Positions 7,494 to 17,172 of a stretch of 64,000 nucleotides of DNA are shown piece after piece (positions within the stretch are counted from its first letter, which is position 1; every line of letters begins with the position of its first letter). The translations under genes and the position numbers were made by a program. The DNA lies in the NCBI GenBank assembly GCA_029265125.1, contig JAJUJX010000001.1:372001-436000 (forward strand). Reading direction: 5' to 3'. The DNA is from Tolumonas sp008015085. Its GTDB lineage: Bacteria; Pseudomonadota; Gammaproteobacteria; Enterobacterales; Aeromonadaceae. The notes under the pieces were generated by a model, which saw only the letters and a program-made list of their open reading frames with translations, searched no databases and was not told where the DNA came from.

Positions 7494-8804
7494 ATGCGTA
7501 TTAGCATTTTCGGTATGGGCTATGTTGGTGCTGTTTGTACCGCTTGTCTGGCACAACGAGGTCATCAAATTATCGGGGTTGATGTATCCAAACATAAAGT
7601 TGAATTGATTAATGCTGGAAAATCACCAATTGTTGAGCCTGGGTTAGAAGAGTTACTGACTGCAGGAAAAAACTCTGGCCACATCAGAGCCACATCAGAT
7701 TATATGGATGCGATTCAGAATAGTGATATCACTATGGTTTGCGTCCCAACTCCAAGTAAAGCAAATGGTGATTTGAGCTTAGAATATATTGAGGCTGTAT
7801 GCCGGGAAATTGGCTTTGCTATGCGAGAAAAATCATCTCGTCATACAGTTATCATTCGTAGCACAGTCTTACCAGGTACAGTAAAAGGTACCGTCTTACC
7901 AATTCTGGAAGATTGTGCACAAATGAAAGCTGGTGTTGATTTTGGCTTGGGAGTTAACCCGGAGTTCTTACGTGAAAGTACGGCGATCCATGATTATGAT
8001 GAACCACCGATGACAGTGGTTGGTGTATTAGATGACCAAACTGGGCATCTGATGGAGTCACTCTACAGCGATCTGAATGCCCCGTTCATTTGCAAACCAA
8101 TTGAAGTTGCTGAAATGATCAAATACACCTGCAACGTTTGGCATGCCGTGAAAGTAGGATTTGCAAATGAAATCGGTAGCATTGCAAAAGCATTAAAAGT
8201 TGATGGCCGTGAAGTTATGGACGTTGTGTGCCGTGATCATAAGCTAAATATTTCTAGCTATTATATGAAACCTGGCTTCGCATTCGGTGGGTCTTGCTTG
8301 CCTAAAGATGTAAGAGCTTTAAATTACCGGGCATCAAAATTGGATGTAAAGACACCATTAATTTCGGCTGTCATGCCAAGTAATGAATACCAGGTTAATC
8401 GTGCTTTCCAAATCGTTGAATCGTTGAAAAAACGTCGTATAGGTATGCTGGGATTAAGTTTCAAAGCTGAAACCGATGATCTGCGAGAAAGCCCATTGGT
8501 TGAACTTGCAGAAATGCTGATTGGTAAAGGCTATAATCTGTCGATATACGATCGAAATGTTAAATTTGCAAGTATTCATGGTGCAAACCGAGAATATATT
8601 AATAGCAAAATCCCTCACGTCGCTTCATTATTAGTTGATGATGCATCAGAGGTTTTAGATCATGTTGATGTCCTGATCTTAGGGAATAAAGATAAATCAT
8701 TCCAAGCAATGCTTGAATCATGGCCAGAAAATAAATTTTTAATTGATTTGGCTGGGTTTATGACACATCCATCTGATAGTAATAAACAAGGTATTTGCTG
8801 GTAA
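7494..8804 (+). CDS. algD: GDP-mannose 6-dehydrogenase AlgD
   Basis: Oxidises GDP-mannose twice with NAD to GDP-mannuronate, the committed step of alginate synthesis, in the cytoplasm. ATG 7494 has AGGAG six bases upstream and gives 436 residues, the same length as the Pseudomonas enzyme; a TTG at 7488 is rejected. The N-terminal GMGYVG dinucleotide-binding loop, the NPEFLRES block, EVAEMIKYTCNVWHA and the catalytic Cys in GGSCLPKDVRAL are all present. It is the first gene of the alginate cluster, preceded by the complex control region, and is set off from alg8 by 148 bases holding a large inverted repeat. Confidence 0.98.
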   Translation: MRISIFGMGYVGAVCTACLAQRGHQIIGVDVSKHKVELINAGKSPIVEPGLEELLTAGKNSGHIRATSDYMDAIQNSDITMVCVPTPSKANGDLSLEYIEAVCREIGFAMREKSSRHTVIIRSTVLPGTVKGTVLPILEDCAQMKAGVDFGLGVNPEFLRESTAIHDYDEPPMTVVGVLDDQTGHLMESLYSDLNAPFICKPIEVAEMIKYTCNVWHAVKVGFANEIGSIAKALKVDGREVMDVVCRDHKLNISSYYMKPGFAFGGSCLPKDVRALNYRASKLDVKTPLISAVMPSNEYQVNRAFQIVESLKKRRIGMLGLSFKAETDDLRESPLVELAEMLIGKGYNLSIYDRNVKFASIHGANREYINSKIPHVASLLVDDASEVLDHVDVLILGNKDKSFQAMLESWPENKFLIDLAGFMTHPSDSNKQGICW

Positions 8805-8844
8805 TAAAAATACAGTAATTTTATTTTTATTGAATCGGCGTATA

Positions 8845-8913
8845 GATCACAATACTTGTACATCTTAATGACCAGTGGATTTAATCTGGCTGTGGGATAA
8901 CAGTATTGTGATC
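8845..8913. promoter_or_regulatory. 12-bp perfect inverted repeat between algD and alg8
   Basis: GATCACAATACT (8845-8856) and AGTATTGTGATC (8902-8913) are exact inverted copies, 45 bases apart, in the 148-base gap after algD. The gap has no other obvious role. It may be paired operator half-sites, an internal promoter control region or an mRNA processing structure. Confidence 0.6.
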
Positions 8914-8952
8914 AATTTTGTTTAGATACCAATAATAAAAAGGGTCAATATC

Positions 8953-10425
8953 ATGGTGTGGATGCGTAATTCTGCAGAATGGTGCGCATTAGGCTGTGTT
9001 CTATGTCTTTTAGCTTTAATGGTCCCTCCCGAGGTTTTTTCCGCTGGGCATCCAGAATTCTTATTAATCGTGGGTGGAATAGGGTTGTGGCGTTATGGTG
9101 TCGGCTTAATGCATTATTTTCGAGGCATTATTTTTTGCTACATAGTGTTTCCGTATCATCGAAAAAAAGCAAAAAATGCAGTAATAGAACAGCCACCATC
9201 ACATATTTATCTGATGGTTACCAGTTTCAGAATTGATGCGATGACAACCGCGATGGTTTATCGTTCAGTTATTAAAGAAGCTATTGATTGTGGATATCCA
9301 TCTACAATAGTGGCTTCAATTGTTGAATTATCTGATGAACTATTGATAAACGCACTATGGGAACAAGCATCACCACCGAAAGATAGAGTTAAATTGCTTT
9401 ATGTTCGTATACCAGGTACAGGAAAAAGAGATGGATTAGCAAATGGATTCCGGGCGATAGCTCGTGACATGCCTGATGCAAATGCATTAGTCGCTGTAGT
9501 TGATGGTGATACTGTATTATCTGAAGGAATTATTAATAAGTCTTGTCCATATTTTTCATTATTCAGCAACGTGGGTGCATTAACGACTAATGAATACTGC
9601 GATGTATTAGGTAGTTATTGGATGAGTCAATGGCATAAGCTGCGATTTGCTCAAAGGCATATAAGTATGTGTTCTATGGCCTTGTCTAAACGAGTATTAA
9701 CAATGACAGGGCGTATGTCTCTATTCAGAGCTTCAGTTGTTACAGATGCTGAATTTATCACTGATGTAGAAAATGATCATTTAGATCATTGGAGGCTTGG
9801 TCGTTTTAAATTTTTAACTGGTGATGATAAATCTAGTTGGTATAGTTTAATGCGGCAAGGGTGGGATACTTATTATGTTCCTGACGCTGAAATAACAACA
9901 GTAGAACATCCACCATCAAAAAAATTTCTGGCTGCAGCTCGTCAATTGATGTTTCGTTGGTATGGTAATTCACTTCGTCAAAATTCACGGGCGACAAAGT
10001 TAGGTGTTAAACGACTTGGGTTGTTCACATATTATGTTTTATTGGACCAACGAGTATCCATGTGGACTGGTATTCTAGGGTTAACAGCTGCCATATTGGC
10101 GGGCATAAAATACGATATTGGAATATTAATTATTTACATGCTGTGGATTGTTCTGACAAGAACAGTTGTCTGTCTTATGTTAATTGCATCAGGACATAAA
10201 ATTAGCCCTGCATTTCCGTTGATGCTTTATTTTAATCAGATATTTGGTTCATTAGTAAAAATTTATGTTGTTTTCAGACTGGATCGGCAATCCTGGACTA
10301 GGCAGAATACAAAATTAAAGCACGATCATGGTGCATTTCAGGCATGGTTTAACCGCTGGTCTACCACGGCTATGACATTTTCTGCTGTCAGCATATTCTT
10401 GGCGGTAGTAGTTAATTTAATATAG
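8953..10425 (+). CDS. alg8: Mannuronan synthase Alg8 (GT2)
   Basis: The inner-membrane polymerase that joins mannuronate from GDP-mannuronate. It has 490 residues, close to the 494 of P. aeruginosa. Two N-terminal membrane segments precede the cytosolic GT2 domain, with VVDGDT (DGD at 184-186), TGDD (289-292) and a QLMFRW box (331-336). C-terminal membrane segments follow. PPEVFSAG near residue 25 is conserved with Pseudomonas and supports the start. It needs Alg44 with bound c-di-GMP to work. Confidence 0.97.
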   Translation: MVWMRNSAEWCALGCVLCLLALMVPPEVFSAGHPEFLLIVGGIGLWRYGVGLMHYFRGIIFCYIVFPYHRKKAKNAVIEQPPSHIYLMVTSFRIDAMTTAMVYRSVIKEAIDCGYPSTIVASIVELSDELLINALWEQASPPKDRVKLLYVRIPGTGKRDGLANGFRAIARDMPDANALVAVVDGDTVLSEGIINKSCPYFSLFSNVGALTTNEYCDVLGSYWMSQWHKLRFAQRHISMCSMALSKRVLTMTGRMSLFRASVVTDAEFITDVENDHLDHWRLGRFKFLTGDDKSSWYSLMRQGWDTYYVPDAEITTVEHPPSKKFLAAARQLMFRWYGNSLRQNSRATKLGVKRLGLFTYYVLLDQRVSMWTGILGLTAAILAGIKYDIGILIIYMLWIVLTRTVVCLMLIASGHKISPAFPLMLYFNQIFGSLVKIYVVFRLDRQSWTRQNTKLKHDHGAFQAWFNRWSTTAMTFSAVSIFLAVVVNLI

Positions 10426-10477
10426 AAAAACTTAAAAGTTATTTATATAAGTATTGAATAAATTTAAAGGGATAAAA

Positions 10478-11626
10478 ATGACAGTCAATTCCAATGTTGT
10501 TCATGAAACAGAAGCTCAAAGACGCCATGCTCGTGTAAGAATTCCAGCAAGGCTTGTAGTGACAGATAAGCAAAGCAATCAATACGTATTAGAACTAAGT
10601 GATATTTCTGCTAGTGGATTCAGTGTTATTGATAAATCATCCCGACTAAAAATAAATAGTTCATATCAAGGAAGATTACTGTTCAATTTTGATTCTGTTG
10701 AATTTGTACTAAATGTAAACTTCCAGGTTATAAATGAAAGGGCTGACAGCAATAGATATGGCTGTGAATTTAATGGATTAGGTAATCAGGAAATATCAAC
10801 TATCAGATTGCTTATTACAAAGTTCTTAGGCGGTGAAATAACCCAGGTTAATGATGTATTGACTACATTGAATCGAGAGAATTTTACTAAAGCTAGAAAA
10901 TCTAACACCAGTGCTGGTTTGACTGGCGCAGCCAGAATAAAGGCGGTTATTGTAACAACATCGATGCTTATAGCTGGAGTTGGTGCTTTTTCATATTTAG
11001 TGACAACGCTAGCCTCTCATTTCATGGTGAGCAGAGCAACTATCGCTACTGTATCTTCACTCAGTCAGCAAATTCTGATGCCCAAAGATGGAAATATTAC
11101 ATTTTTAGTAAAAAATGGTGAAAAAGTCAAAGCAGGGATGCCTGTCGCTAGAATTCAAGCGCCATGGACGGAGCAAATGGTATCAATGCTAAAAAATACA
11201 GCGACTCCAGACTCTAAACTATTGGGATTGCTACAAACTCAATTGAATTTTACAGTTCAAAGCCCATGTGACTGTAGTGTATTGGCAATTAACACAGTCG
11301 ATGGACAATTTATTGAACAAGGCAAACAAGTATTAGAACTCTCTCCTGTAGATAATAAGCCATTTATTCAAGCTACATTTGACTATGCTGACTATAAAGG
11401 ATTAGTTGAAGGGAATAAGGTTATTATCTCTTTTCCTGATGGCTCTACAAATATTGGTGGTACAATCCGTAAGGTTAGAGTTGATAGTAACAACGATAGA
11501 ATTCAACCATCAATCAATGTGTCAATATCTCCTGATAAATCAATATCTCTAGATAAGATTGGTTTACCAGTTTCTGTATCTCAGGCCCCTGCATGGTTTG
11601 TCAAGCTAAAAGAAAATAATGCATAG
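10478..11626 (+). CDS. alg44: Alginate co-polymerase Alg44 (PilZ + membrane fusion protein)
   Basis: The c-di-GMP receptor that activates Alg8 and reaches into the periplasm. ATG 10478 follows an AAAGGG site and gives 382 residues; the TTG at 10454 is rejected. The PilZ signatures are intact: RRHAR with R15 and R19, then DISASG with D42, S44 and G47. One membrane segment near residues 162-185 is followed by a HlyD-like periplasmic part. The coiled-coil hairpin is short, as usual in Alg44. Alginate synthesis here should therefore depend on c-di-GMP. Confidence 0.97.
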   Translation: MTVNSNVVHETEAQRRHARVRIPARLVVTDKQSNQYVLELSDISASGFSVIDKSSRLKINSSYQGRLLFNFDSVEFVLNVNFQVINERADSNRYGCEFNGLGNQEISTIRLLITKFLGGEITQVNDVLTTLNRENFTKARKSNTSAGLTGAARIKAVIVTTSMLIAGVGAFSYLVTTLASHFMVSRATIATVSSLSQQILMPKDGNITFLVKNGEKVKAGMPVARIQAPWTEQMVSMLKNTATPDSKLLGLLQTQLNFTVQSPCDCSVLAINTVDGQFIEQGKQVLELSPVDNKPFIQATFDYADYKGLVEGNKVIISFPDGSTNIGGTIRKVRVDSNNDRIQPSINVSISPDKSISLDKIGLPVSVSQAPAWFVKLKENNA

Positions 11627-11658
11627 TTATTACTAATATTCTTTTAAGTTGGTCATAT

Positions 11659-13041
11659 ATGAGATTAAAAGCATTATTGATTATATTAATGAGTTGTTTG
11701 ATTACTTCATGTCAAAGCCAAAATTCTAGCTTGCATCAGGTAAAAATGAAAAAAACAACTCCATATTTGCATTGGAAATCAATGCAAAGGGATGGGTTCG
11801 TTGGGGAAATGCAACCTAATGTTGCCGATTATATTTTTCGAGCTGAAAACAAACAAAAAATGTTTCAAGTTGGAAAAATTCTCAAAAGACAAGCTCAAGA
11901 TGATTTTACTGGAGAAAGAGAAAAGCTATATATAGCTAATCTAAGAAAAGTGGTTGATATTGATCCCTATTTTTTAGATGAATATAGAGATTTACTGTGG
12001 AGCAGACAGCAAAAAAGAGGCGATGTACTATACAATATTATAAATTTTTATGCTAAGTATCCGGAGCAAAACGATAAACAAATTTTAGTCCGTGAGCTTA
12101 AAAAGTTAGATATACGGCAATCGCAGAGCCAGCGCTTAATTCTATGGGCTATGTTGAAGATGCCAGATCTGATGATGACAAATATTACATATGAAAAATT
12201 AGATTCTATTTGTCGTGATATTTCTGTAACAACTCCTGCATTTGGGTATGTGCAGCCATCAAACTTACAATTATGCAGACGAGTGCAGTTACAAAAAATA
12301 GTTCAGCAAGGTGGAAATTCAGAGCAAGAATCTACCATTTTATCAGAAATTCGTGATGACTTAGAAAAACAAAAACTGCTAGCAGGTGACCTACTCCCTT
12401 TAATGGATGTTTTGGTCTCAAAAACAGATGATGTTTCCTCAAATGATCTGGCTATACGCCTTGGACTGCTCGGGGAAAATGCCGATCCTCGTGTAGAGCT
12501 AGCTGTTATAAATTTAAAATTGAATAAATCAACTACTGATATTGAGTCTGCCACAATTGAAAAGCGTTTGCTTAAGTTATGGTCTCAAGGTGAGCAGCAA
12601 GCAGCTTTTTTACTTGGACGATTAAATATTGAAGGGCGAAGTAAAGTAGCAGATCCATTGGCGGCTGAAAAATACCTTATAGCTGTAAGTGAATCTCCAG
12701 ATGCATCTTATTTGCTTGGTAAATTATACCTGTCGGGGATGTTAGAAGGAACTAACAAAACTCAAGATGGAATTAATCTATTAGTTGACTCAGCAAGAAA
12801 AGGTATGAGTAAAGCAGATATTATGCTTGCTGAAGCTTTTTATAATGGTGTTGGTTTTAAATCAAATAAAATATATTCTTGGGTTTTTTCTTCTCTTGCT
12901 TTAAAGCAAAACCCATACAATAAAAAAGCACAAAAGTTGATTTCATTAATTAAGTTGAATGAAGCCGAAAGTAGTCATGCGTCAAAGCTTTTAGAAGAAG
13001 AACTAGCGAGTAGATATTCAACTTATTTAAATGAAGAATAA
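11659..13041 (+). CDS. algK: Alginate outer-membrane lipoprotein scaffold AlgK
   Basis: A 460-residue lipoprotein with a lipobox ending at C18 (LITSC) and helical TPR/Sel1-like repeats, clearest near residues 310-410 (AAFLLGRLNIEG, ASYLLGKLYLSG, ADIMLAEAFYNG). In Pseudomonas AlgK is anchored in the outer membrane, helps the AlgE porin to insert and links AlgX and Alg44. The usual partner AlgE is missing directly downstream. Length matches the family. Confidence 0.93.
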   Translation: MRLKALLIILMSCLITSCQSQNSSLHQVKMKKTTPYLHWKSMQRDGFVGEMQPNVADYIFRAENKQKMFQVGKILKRQAQDDFTGEREKLYIANLRKVVDIDPYFLDEYRDLLWSRQQKRGDVLYNIINFYAKYPEQNDKQILVRELKKLDIRQSQSQRLILWAMLKMPDLMMTNITYEKLDSICRDISVTTPAFGYVQPSNLQLCRRVQLQKIVQQGGNSEQESTILSEIRDDLEKQKLLAGDLLPLMDVLVSKTDDVSSNDLAIRLGLLGENADPRVELAVINLKLNKSTTDIESATIEKRLLKLWSQGEQQAAFLLGRLNIEGRSKVADPLAAEKYLIAVSESPDASYLLGKLYLSGMLEGTNKTQDGINLLVDSARKGMSKADIMLAEAFYNGVGFKSNKIYSWVFSSLALKQNPYNKKAQKLISLIKLNEAESSHASKLLEEELASRYSTYLNEE

Positions 13042-13050
13042 ATAATGTTT

Positions 13051-13082
13051 ATGTTGGCTGTTTAACTCATGAGTTCCAACAT
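13051..13082. repeat. Nested inverted repeat between algK and algG
   Basis: Outer arms ATGTTGG (13051-13057) and CCAACAT (13076-13082) enclose the perfect 12-base palindrome AACTCATGAGTT (13064-13075). It sits in the 91-base gap where Pseudomonas carries algE. It lacks a T-run. Confidence 0.55.
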
Positions 13083-13132
13083 CAATAGATGCTTGAATTT
13101 ATACTGTGCTAATTATTAGAGCTAGGATAACA

Positions 13133-14659
13133 ATGATCAAAATAAAATATGCTTATTTCACTGCTTGGTTGTTGTTTATAAGTTTCAGCTCTTTTGCTGA
13201 AACTTATAATGTTAATTTTTCAGCTGAAGAGAATAAAGAACATTATAGAAATCAACTTCCCGATATTAGTGGGTTTAATAAAACTTCAATTTTGGAAAAA
13301 CAAAAAAAATGGAGTAATTCGGCTAATGTTGAGCTGGAAAGAATAATCAATAATGTTGCCACTAGGAAATTTTTCAAAGGTGGTAAATTGGGTTTATGGG
13401 CAGAGAAACAAGGTCAATTTCCTAAGGCGATTTTTGTTAGAGATGGAATTTTAAGTTTAGATGAATTGAACAATAAACTACCTGATGCTTTAGTTAAAAA
13501 AAATAATAAGCAATATTTATTGCGCTATCCTCTTGTTATTATGAATCATGCGGCATTAAAAATATCCCCTGGGCAAGAGTTATTATTGTCTCATGAACGT
13601 GGTAGTTTTTTGGTGAATGCAGGTTCATTGTTTATTATTGATGGTGCATTACGTGGATGGAGTGAGAAAAATAACTCACCAGCTAAGTTTGATGGTAATA
13701 AAAAGGAATATAGACCTTTTTATATTGGTTGGAGTGGGTCGGAGACTTATGCGTATGGCTCACTAATTGAAAGTCTAGGTTCTTTGAATAGTAAAGCATA
13801 TGGGTTTACTTTATCTACATATACAGAACAAGATGAAATGTATGCGCCAACAGAGTTAAATAGAAATCTCCAACCTATCGGTTGGCTTATAAATAATAGA
13901 GTGACAGATGTCTATTATGGTTTTTATTCATATGAAGCAAGTGATGTTGTCATAATTGGAAACAAATACTATGATAACATTTATTATGGAATAGATCCTC
14001 ATGATCACTCACATAGACTCATTATTGCAAATAATGAAGTTTGGGGGACAAAGGTTCGTCATGGAATAATAGGCTCTAGAGATGTAAGTAAGTCGTATAT
14101 ATTTGGAAATAATACACATGATAACAAATTAGCTGGGATCATGTTAGACCGTGCTTGTGTAGATAATGTTATAACTAACAATAGTAGCTACAATAATGGA
14201 AGTGATGGTATTGCTATCAATGAAAGTAATAGAAACCTAATATTGAATAATCGTATTTATAACAATAGTCATCATGGTATTCATTTCAGAAATAGTATTG
14301 ATATCAATCTAATAAATAATAATATTGTAAATAATGGTAGATATGGTGTTTATGGTCATACAAGTGATTTACTTGCCAATTATGACTCTAAATCAGATCA
14401 TGAGATCAGAGATCTAAAGCTAGATCCATATGAAATGCGTGGTTCTGTAAACATAAATAATGGTTTTATAATATCCAATAAAAGTGGTGCAATATTTTCT
14501 AATGGGCTTGAAAGTGTCTATATTGGAAAGGTTAGCTCAACTAATAATGGGTATAGAAAAAATATTATATTAGGTGGGGAGCTTACTCCTTATACATCTG
14601 ATGTTGCTAAAGTGTGGTATGGCGATCATAAGGCTGTGCATTTTACTATTAATAAATAG
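13133..14659 (+). CDS. algG: Periplasmic mannuronan C5-epimerase AlgG
   Basis: Converts mannuronate residues in the chain to guluronate. ATG 13133 follows an AGGATA site and starts a clear signal peptide ending near SSFAET; the upstream GTG 13106 is rejected. The protein has 508 residues against about 540 in Pseudomonas. The C-terminal half is a right-handed beta-helix rich in Asn, with the catalytic DPHD motif at 288-291 followed by repeated NN turns. It directly abuts algI. Confidence 0.96.
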   Translation: MIKIKYAYFTAWLLFISFSSFAETYNVNFSAEENKEHYRNQLPDISGFNKTSILEKQKKWSNSANVELERIINNVATRKFFKGGKLGLWAEKQGQFPKAIFVRDGILSLDELNNKLPDALVKKNNKQYLLRYPLVIMNHAALKISPGQELLLSHERGSFLVNAGSLFIIDGALRGWSEKNNSPAKFDGNKKEYRPFYIGWSGSETYAYGSLIESLGSLNSKAYGFTLSTYTEQDEMYAPTELNRNLQPIGWLINNRVTDVYYGFYSYEASDVVIIGNKYYDNIYYGIDPHDHSHRLIIANNEVWGTKVRHGIIGSRDVSKSYIFGNNTHDNKLAGIMLDRACVDNVITNNSSYNNGSDGIAINESNRNLILNNRIYNNSHHGIHFRNSIDINLINNNIVNNGRYGVYGHTSDLLANYDSKSDHEIRDLKLDPYEMRGSVNINNGFIISNKSGAIFSNGLESVYIGKVSSTNNGYRKNIILGGELTPYTSDVAKVWYGDHKAVHFTINK

Positions 14660-14674
14660 ATGGTGGATCTGTTC

Positions 14675-16087
14675 ATGGTTTTTTCGTCTACATTTTTTAT
14701 TCTTGTTTTTTTACCGCTATTCTTAGGGTGTTACTATTTGTCTCCAATGAAATGGAGATCTTTAGTAATCTTAATAGGTAGTTATGCATTTTATGCATGG
14801 TGGCGAGTTGATTTTCTTCTGTTGTTTTTTTCTGCAACTATATGGAATTATTTTGTTGGCCTAAGAATATTTTCATCTTTAGATACACGACGGTCATTTC
14901 ACTGGCTAAGTCTAGGTATTATTGTTGATTTGGGTGTTTTAGCATATTTTAAATATGCGGATTTTGGTATTTCAGGGTTAAATAATGTGCTGTCTTTATT
15001 AGGTGAAGACCCAGTGCCTTTATTGCATCTTATTTTACCAATTGGTATTTCATTTTATATTTTTGAGTCAATAAGTTACCTAATTGATGTTTATAGAAAA
15101 GATACTCCTGCTACTAGGCGACTGGATGATTTTGCTGCATTTTTGGCTTTATTCCCTCATTTGATTGCAGGGCCAGTTATTCGATTCAAGGATCTAGCTG
15201 CTCAATTTTCAGAACGCGAACATTCTTTCCGCCTTTTTTCAATGGGAGTCATGCGGTTTATACAGGGCTTTGTAAAAAAAGTCATTATTGCAGATTCTGT
15301 TGCAACACTTGCTGATGCTGCATTTAAGATGACAGAACTAACATTTTTAGATGCATGGATTGGAGCATTAGCCTATACAATTCAATTATATTTTGATTTT
15401 TCTGGTTATAGTGATATGGCCATTGGTCTTGGTATGATGATTGGTTTTAGGTTAAATGAAAATTTTAATAATCCATATATTAGCCAAAGTATTACCGAAT
15501 TTTGGCGTCGTTGGCATATTAGCCTATCAACATGGCTCAGAGATTATCTTTATATTCCATTAGGTGGCAATAGACATGGAGTTTTTAAAACTTATAGAAA
15601 TCTATTCTTGACGATGTTACTCGGTGGATTGTGGCACGGAGCAAATTTAACATTTGTGATATGGGGGGCATGGCATGGATTCTGGCTCGCTTTTGAGAAA
15701 AAATTCAGGGTAGGTAAAGGTGATGGTTTTAATGTGATTTCATGGTTATTTACAATGTTGTTGATTGTTCTTGGCTGGGTTATGTTTAGGTCTGAGACAG
15801 TCACCCAAGCTTATGTTTTCTATGAAGCAATGTTTAATTTTTCACATCCTACAGGATTGAGTAGTGAGTATTTATTATCCGTAACAAGACAGGCATTACT
15901 GATGTTGGTAGTTGGATGCTTCTTTGTCGTTGTTGCTCAAATTTATAATAAATCATTAAGTGTCCGAAGATCAGTTATTCGCCATATTTCCTTGGTTGAG
16001 CTAGTTATCCAGCTTCCTTTGTTTGTCTTGGCGTTCATAAAATTAGTATCTTCTAGCTATTCACCATTTTTATATTTTCAATTTTGA
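14675..16087 (+). CDS. algI: Alginate O-acetyltransferase AlgI (MBOAT)
   Basis: A polytopic inner-membrane protein that brings acetyl groups to the periplasm for alginate acetylation. ATG 14675 is chosen because MVFSS begins the Pseudomonas homologue and GGTGGA lies seven bases upstream; ATG 14660 would add five residues. It has 470 residues, many membrane segments and the MBOAT signature with the active-site His in GLWHGANLTFVIWG. ITEFWRRWHISLS and WLRDYLYIPLGG are also typical. Confidence 0.97.
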   Translation: MVFSSTFFILVFLPLFLGCYYLSPMKWRSLVILIGSYAFYAWWRVDFLLLFFSATIWNYFVGLRIFSSLDTRRSFHWLSLGIIVDLGVLAYFKYADFGISGLNNVLSLLGEDPVPLLHLILPIGISFYIFESISYLIDVYRKDTPATRRLDDFAAFLALFPHLIAGPVIRFKDLAAQFSEREHSFRLFSMGVMRFIQGFVKKVIIADSVATLADAAFKMTELTFLDAWIGALAYTIQLYFDFSGYSDMAIGLGMMIGFRLNENFNNPYISQSITEFWRRWHISLSTWLRDYLYIPLGGNRHGVFKTYRNLFLTMLLGGLWHGANLTFVIWGAWHGFWLAFEKKFRVGKGDGFNVISWLFTMLLIVLGWVMFRSETVTQAYVFYEAMFNFSHPTGLSSEYLLSVTRQALLMLVVGCFFVVVAQIYNKSLSVRRSVIRHISLVELVIQLPLFVLAFIKLVSSSYSPFLYFQF

Positions 16088-16096
16088 GGTGTGAAA

Positions 16097-17143
16097 ATGA
16101 ATAGGTATCAATTTAGATTGTTAAATGGTTGCTTGTGGCTAATGGGCTTAATTTTTTTAGCTGCACTATCATTTATTAGGATATCCATTCCCGAAGTGAA
16201 ATCATTAGATACATGGGTTGATGGACGGTTCGCGCGAAATGTAGAACTACAATATAATGATAATTTCATGTTAAAAGAATGGTTTATCAATATATGGGCT
16301 GCATTGAACTATTCTTTTTTAGGCGAAGGACAAACTGGTGTTATTGTTGGAAAAGATGGTTGGCTCTTTACTCAAGAAGAGTTTCAATGGAACAATAGTT
16401 CAAAAATAAATTTGGATTCATCCATTGCTGAAATAGTTAAAACCTATAATTATTTGCGATCTAAAGGTCTGTTGGTAGAGTTGATATTAATTCCACCTAA
16501 AGCTGAGATTTATAGCGATAAATTGATTCCTAGTTCAATTTATAGCCACCATAATCTACATACACTAGTTACTGCGGAGTTAATAAAAAATGGGGTGGCG
16601 GTTAAAGATCTAAGTCCTGTCTTAAAAGATGCCCGTAAAGTGGCAGATAGCTTCATGAGAACAGATACCCATTGGACTCCTCTTGGTGCTGAGTATGTTG
16701 CCAAAGCAATAAGTAAGCATATGAATCGTAATAATTCTCTGGGGAATTATATAACACAAGTTAAATCTAAAATTACTTATCGTGGTGATCTGCTGAATTA
16801 TATTCCTGTTTTTCCTAATTTAACTAAATTTGGACCAAATGCTGATAATTTAGAATTGATGGTTACAACAGCAGTGGAATCATCTAATTCAGATGATTTA
16901 TTATCAGAAACTGATCCTATAGAGCAAGTTTTAATAGGAACTAGCTATAGTGCTAATGATAATTGGAATTTTGCCGGGGCATTAAAACAATACACTGGAC
17001 AGGATTTGATAAATTTTTCTGAGGAAGGGAAAGGTCCTTTTTTACCAATGCGAAATTGGTTGCAAAGAAAAGGCGAAGATCAATTGGGTTTGAAAGTGGT
17101 CTTTTGGGAAATACCTGTTAGATACTTAATACAAAGTAAATAG
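16097..17143 (+). CDS. algJ: Alginate O-acetylation protein AlgJ
   Basis: A periplasmic, membrane-tethered SGNH-like acetyltransferase of 348 residues. One N-terminal membrane anchor is followed by the AlgJ/AlgX-type fold. The catalytic set is visible as DTH in RTDTHWTP (D190, H192) and the Ser in LIGTSYS. GAGG precedes ATG 16097 by seven bases; the GTG at 16091 is too close to that site. It follows algI by nine bases, as expected for an acetylation module. Confidence 0.94.
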   Translation: MNRYQFRLLNGCLWLMGLIFLAALSFIRISIPEVKSLDTWVDGRFARNVELQYNDNFMLKEWFINIWAALNYSFLGEGQTGVIVGKDGWLFTQEEFQWNNSSKINLDSSIAEIVKTYNYLRSKGLLVELILIPPKAEIYSDKLIPSSIYSHHNLHTLVTAELIKNGVAVKDLSPVLKDARKVADSFMRTDTHWTPLGAEYVAKAISKHMNRNNSLGNYITQVKSKITYRGDLLNYIPVFPNLTKFGPNADNLELMVTTAVESSNSDDLLSETDPIEQVLIGTSYSANDNWNFAGALKQYTGQDLINFSEEGKGPFLPMRNWLQRKGEDQLGLKVVFWEIPVRYLIQSK

Positions 17144-17172
17144 TTATTACTTATAAATATTGGAGATCTGGG

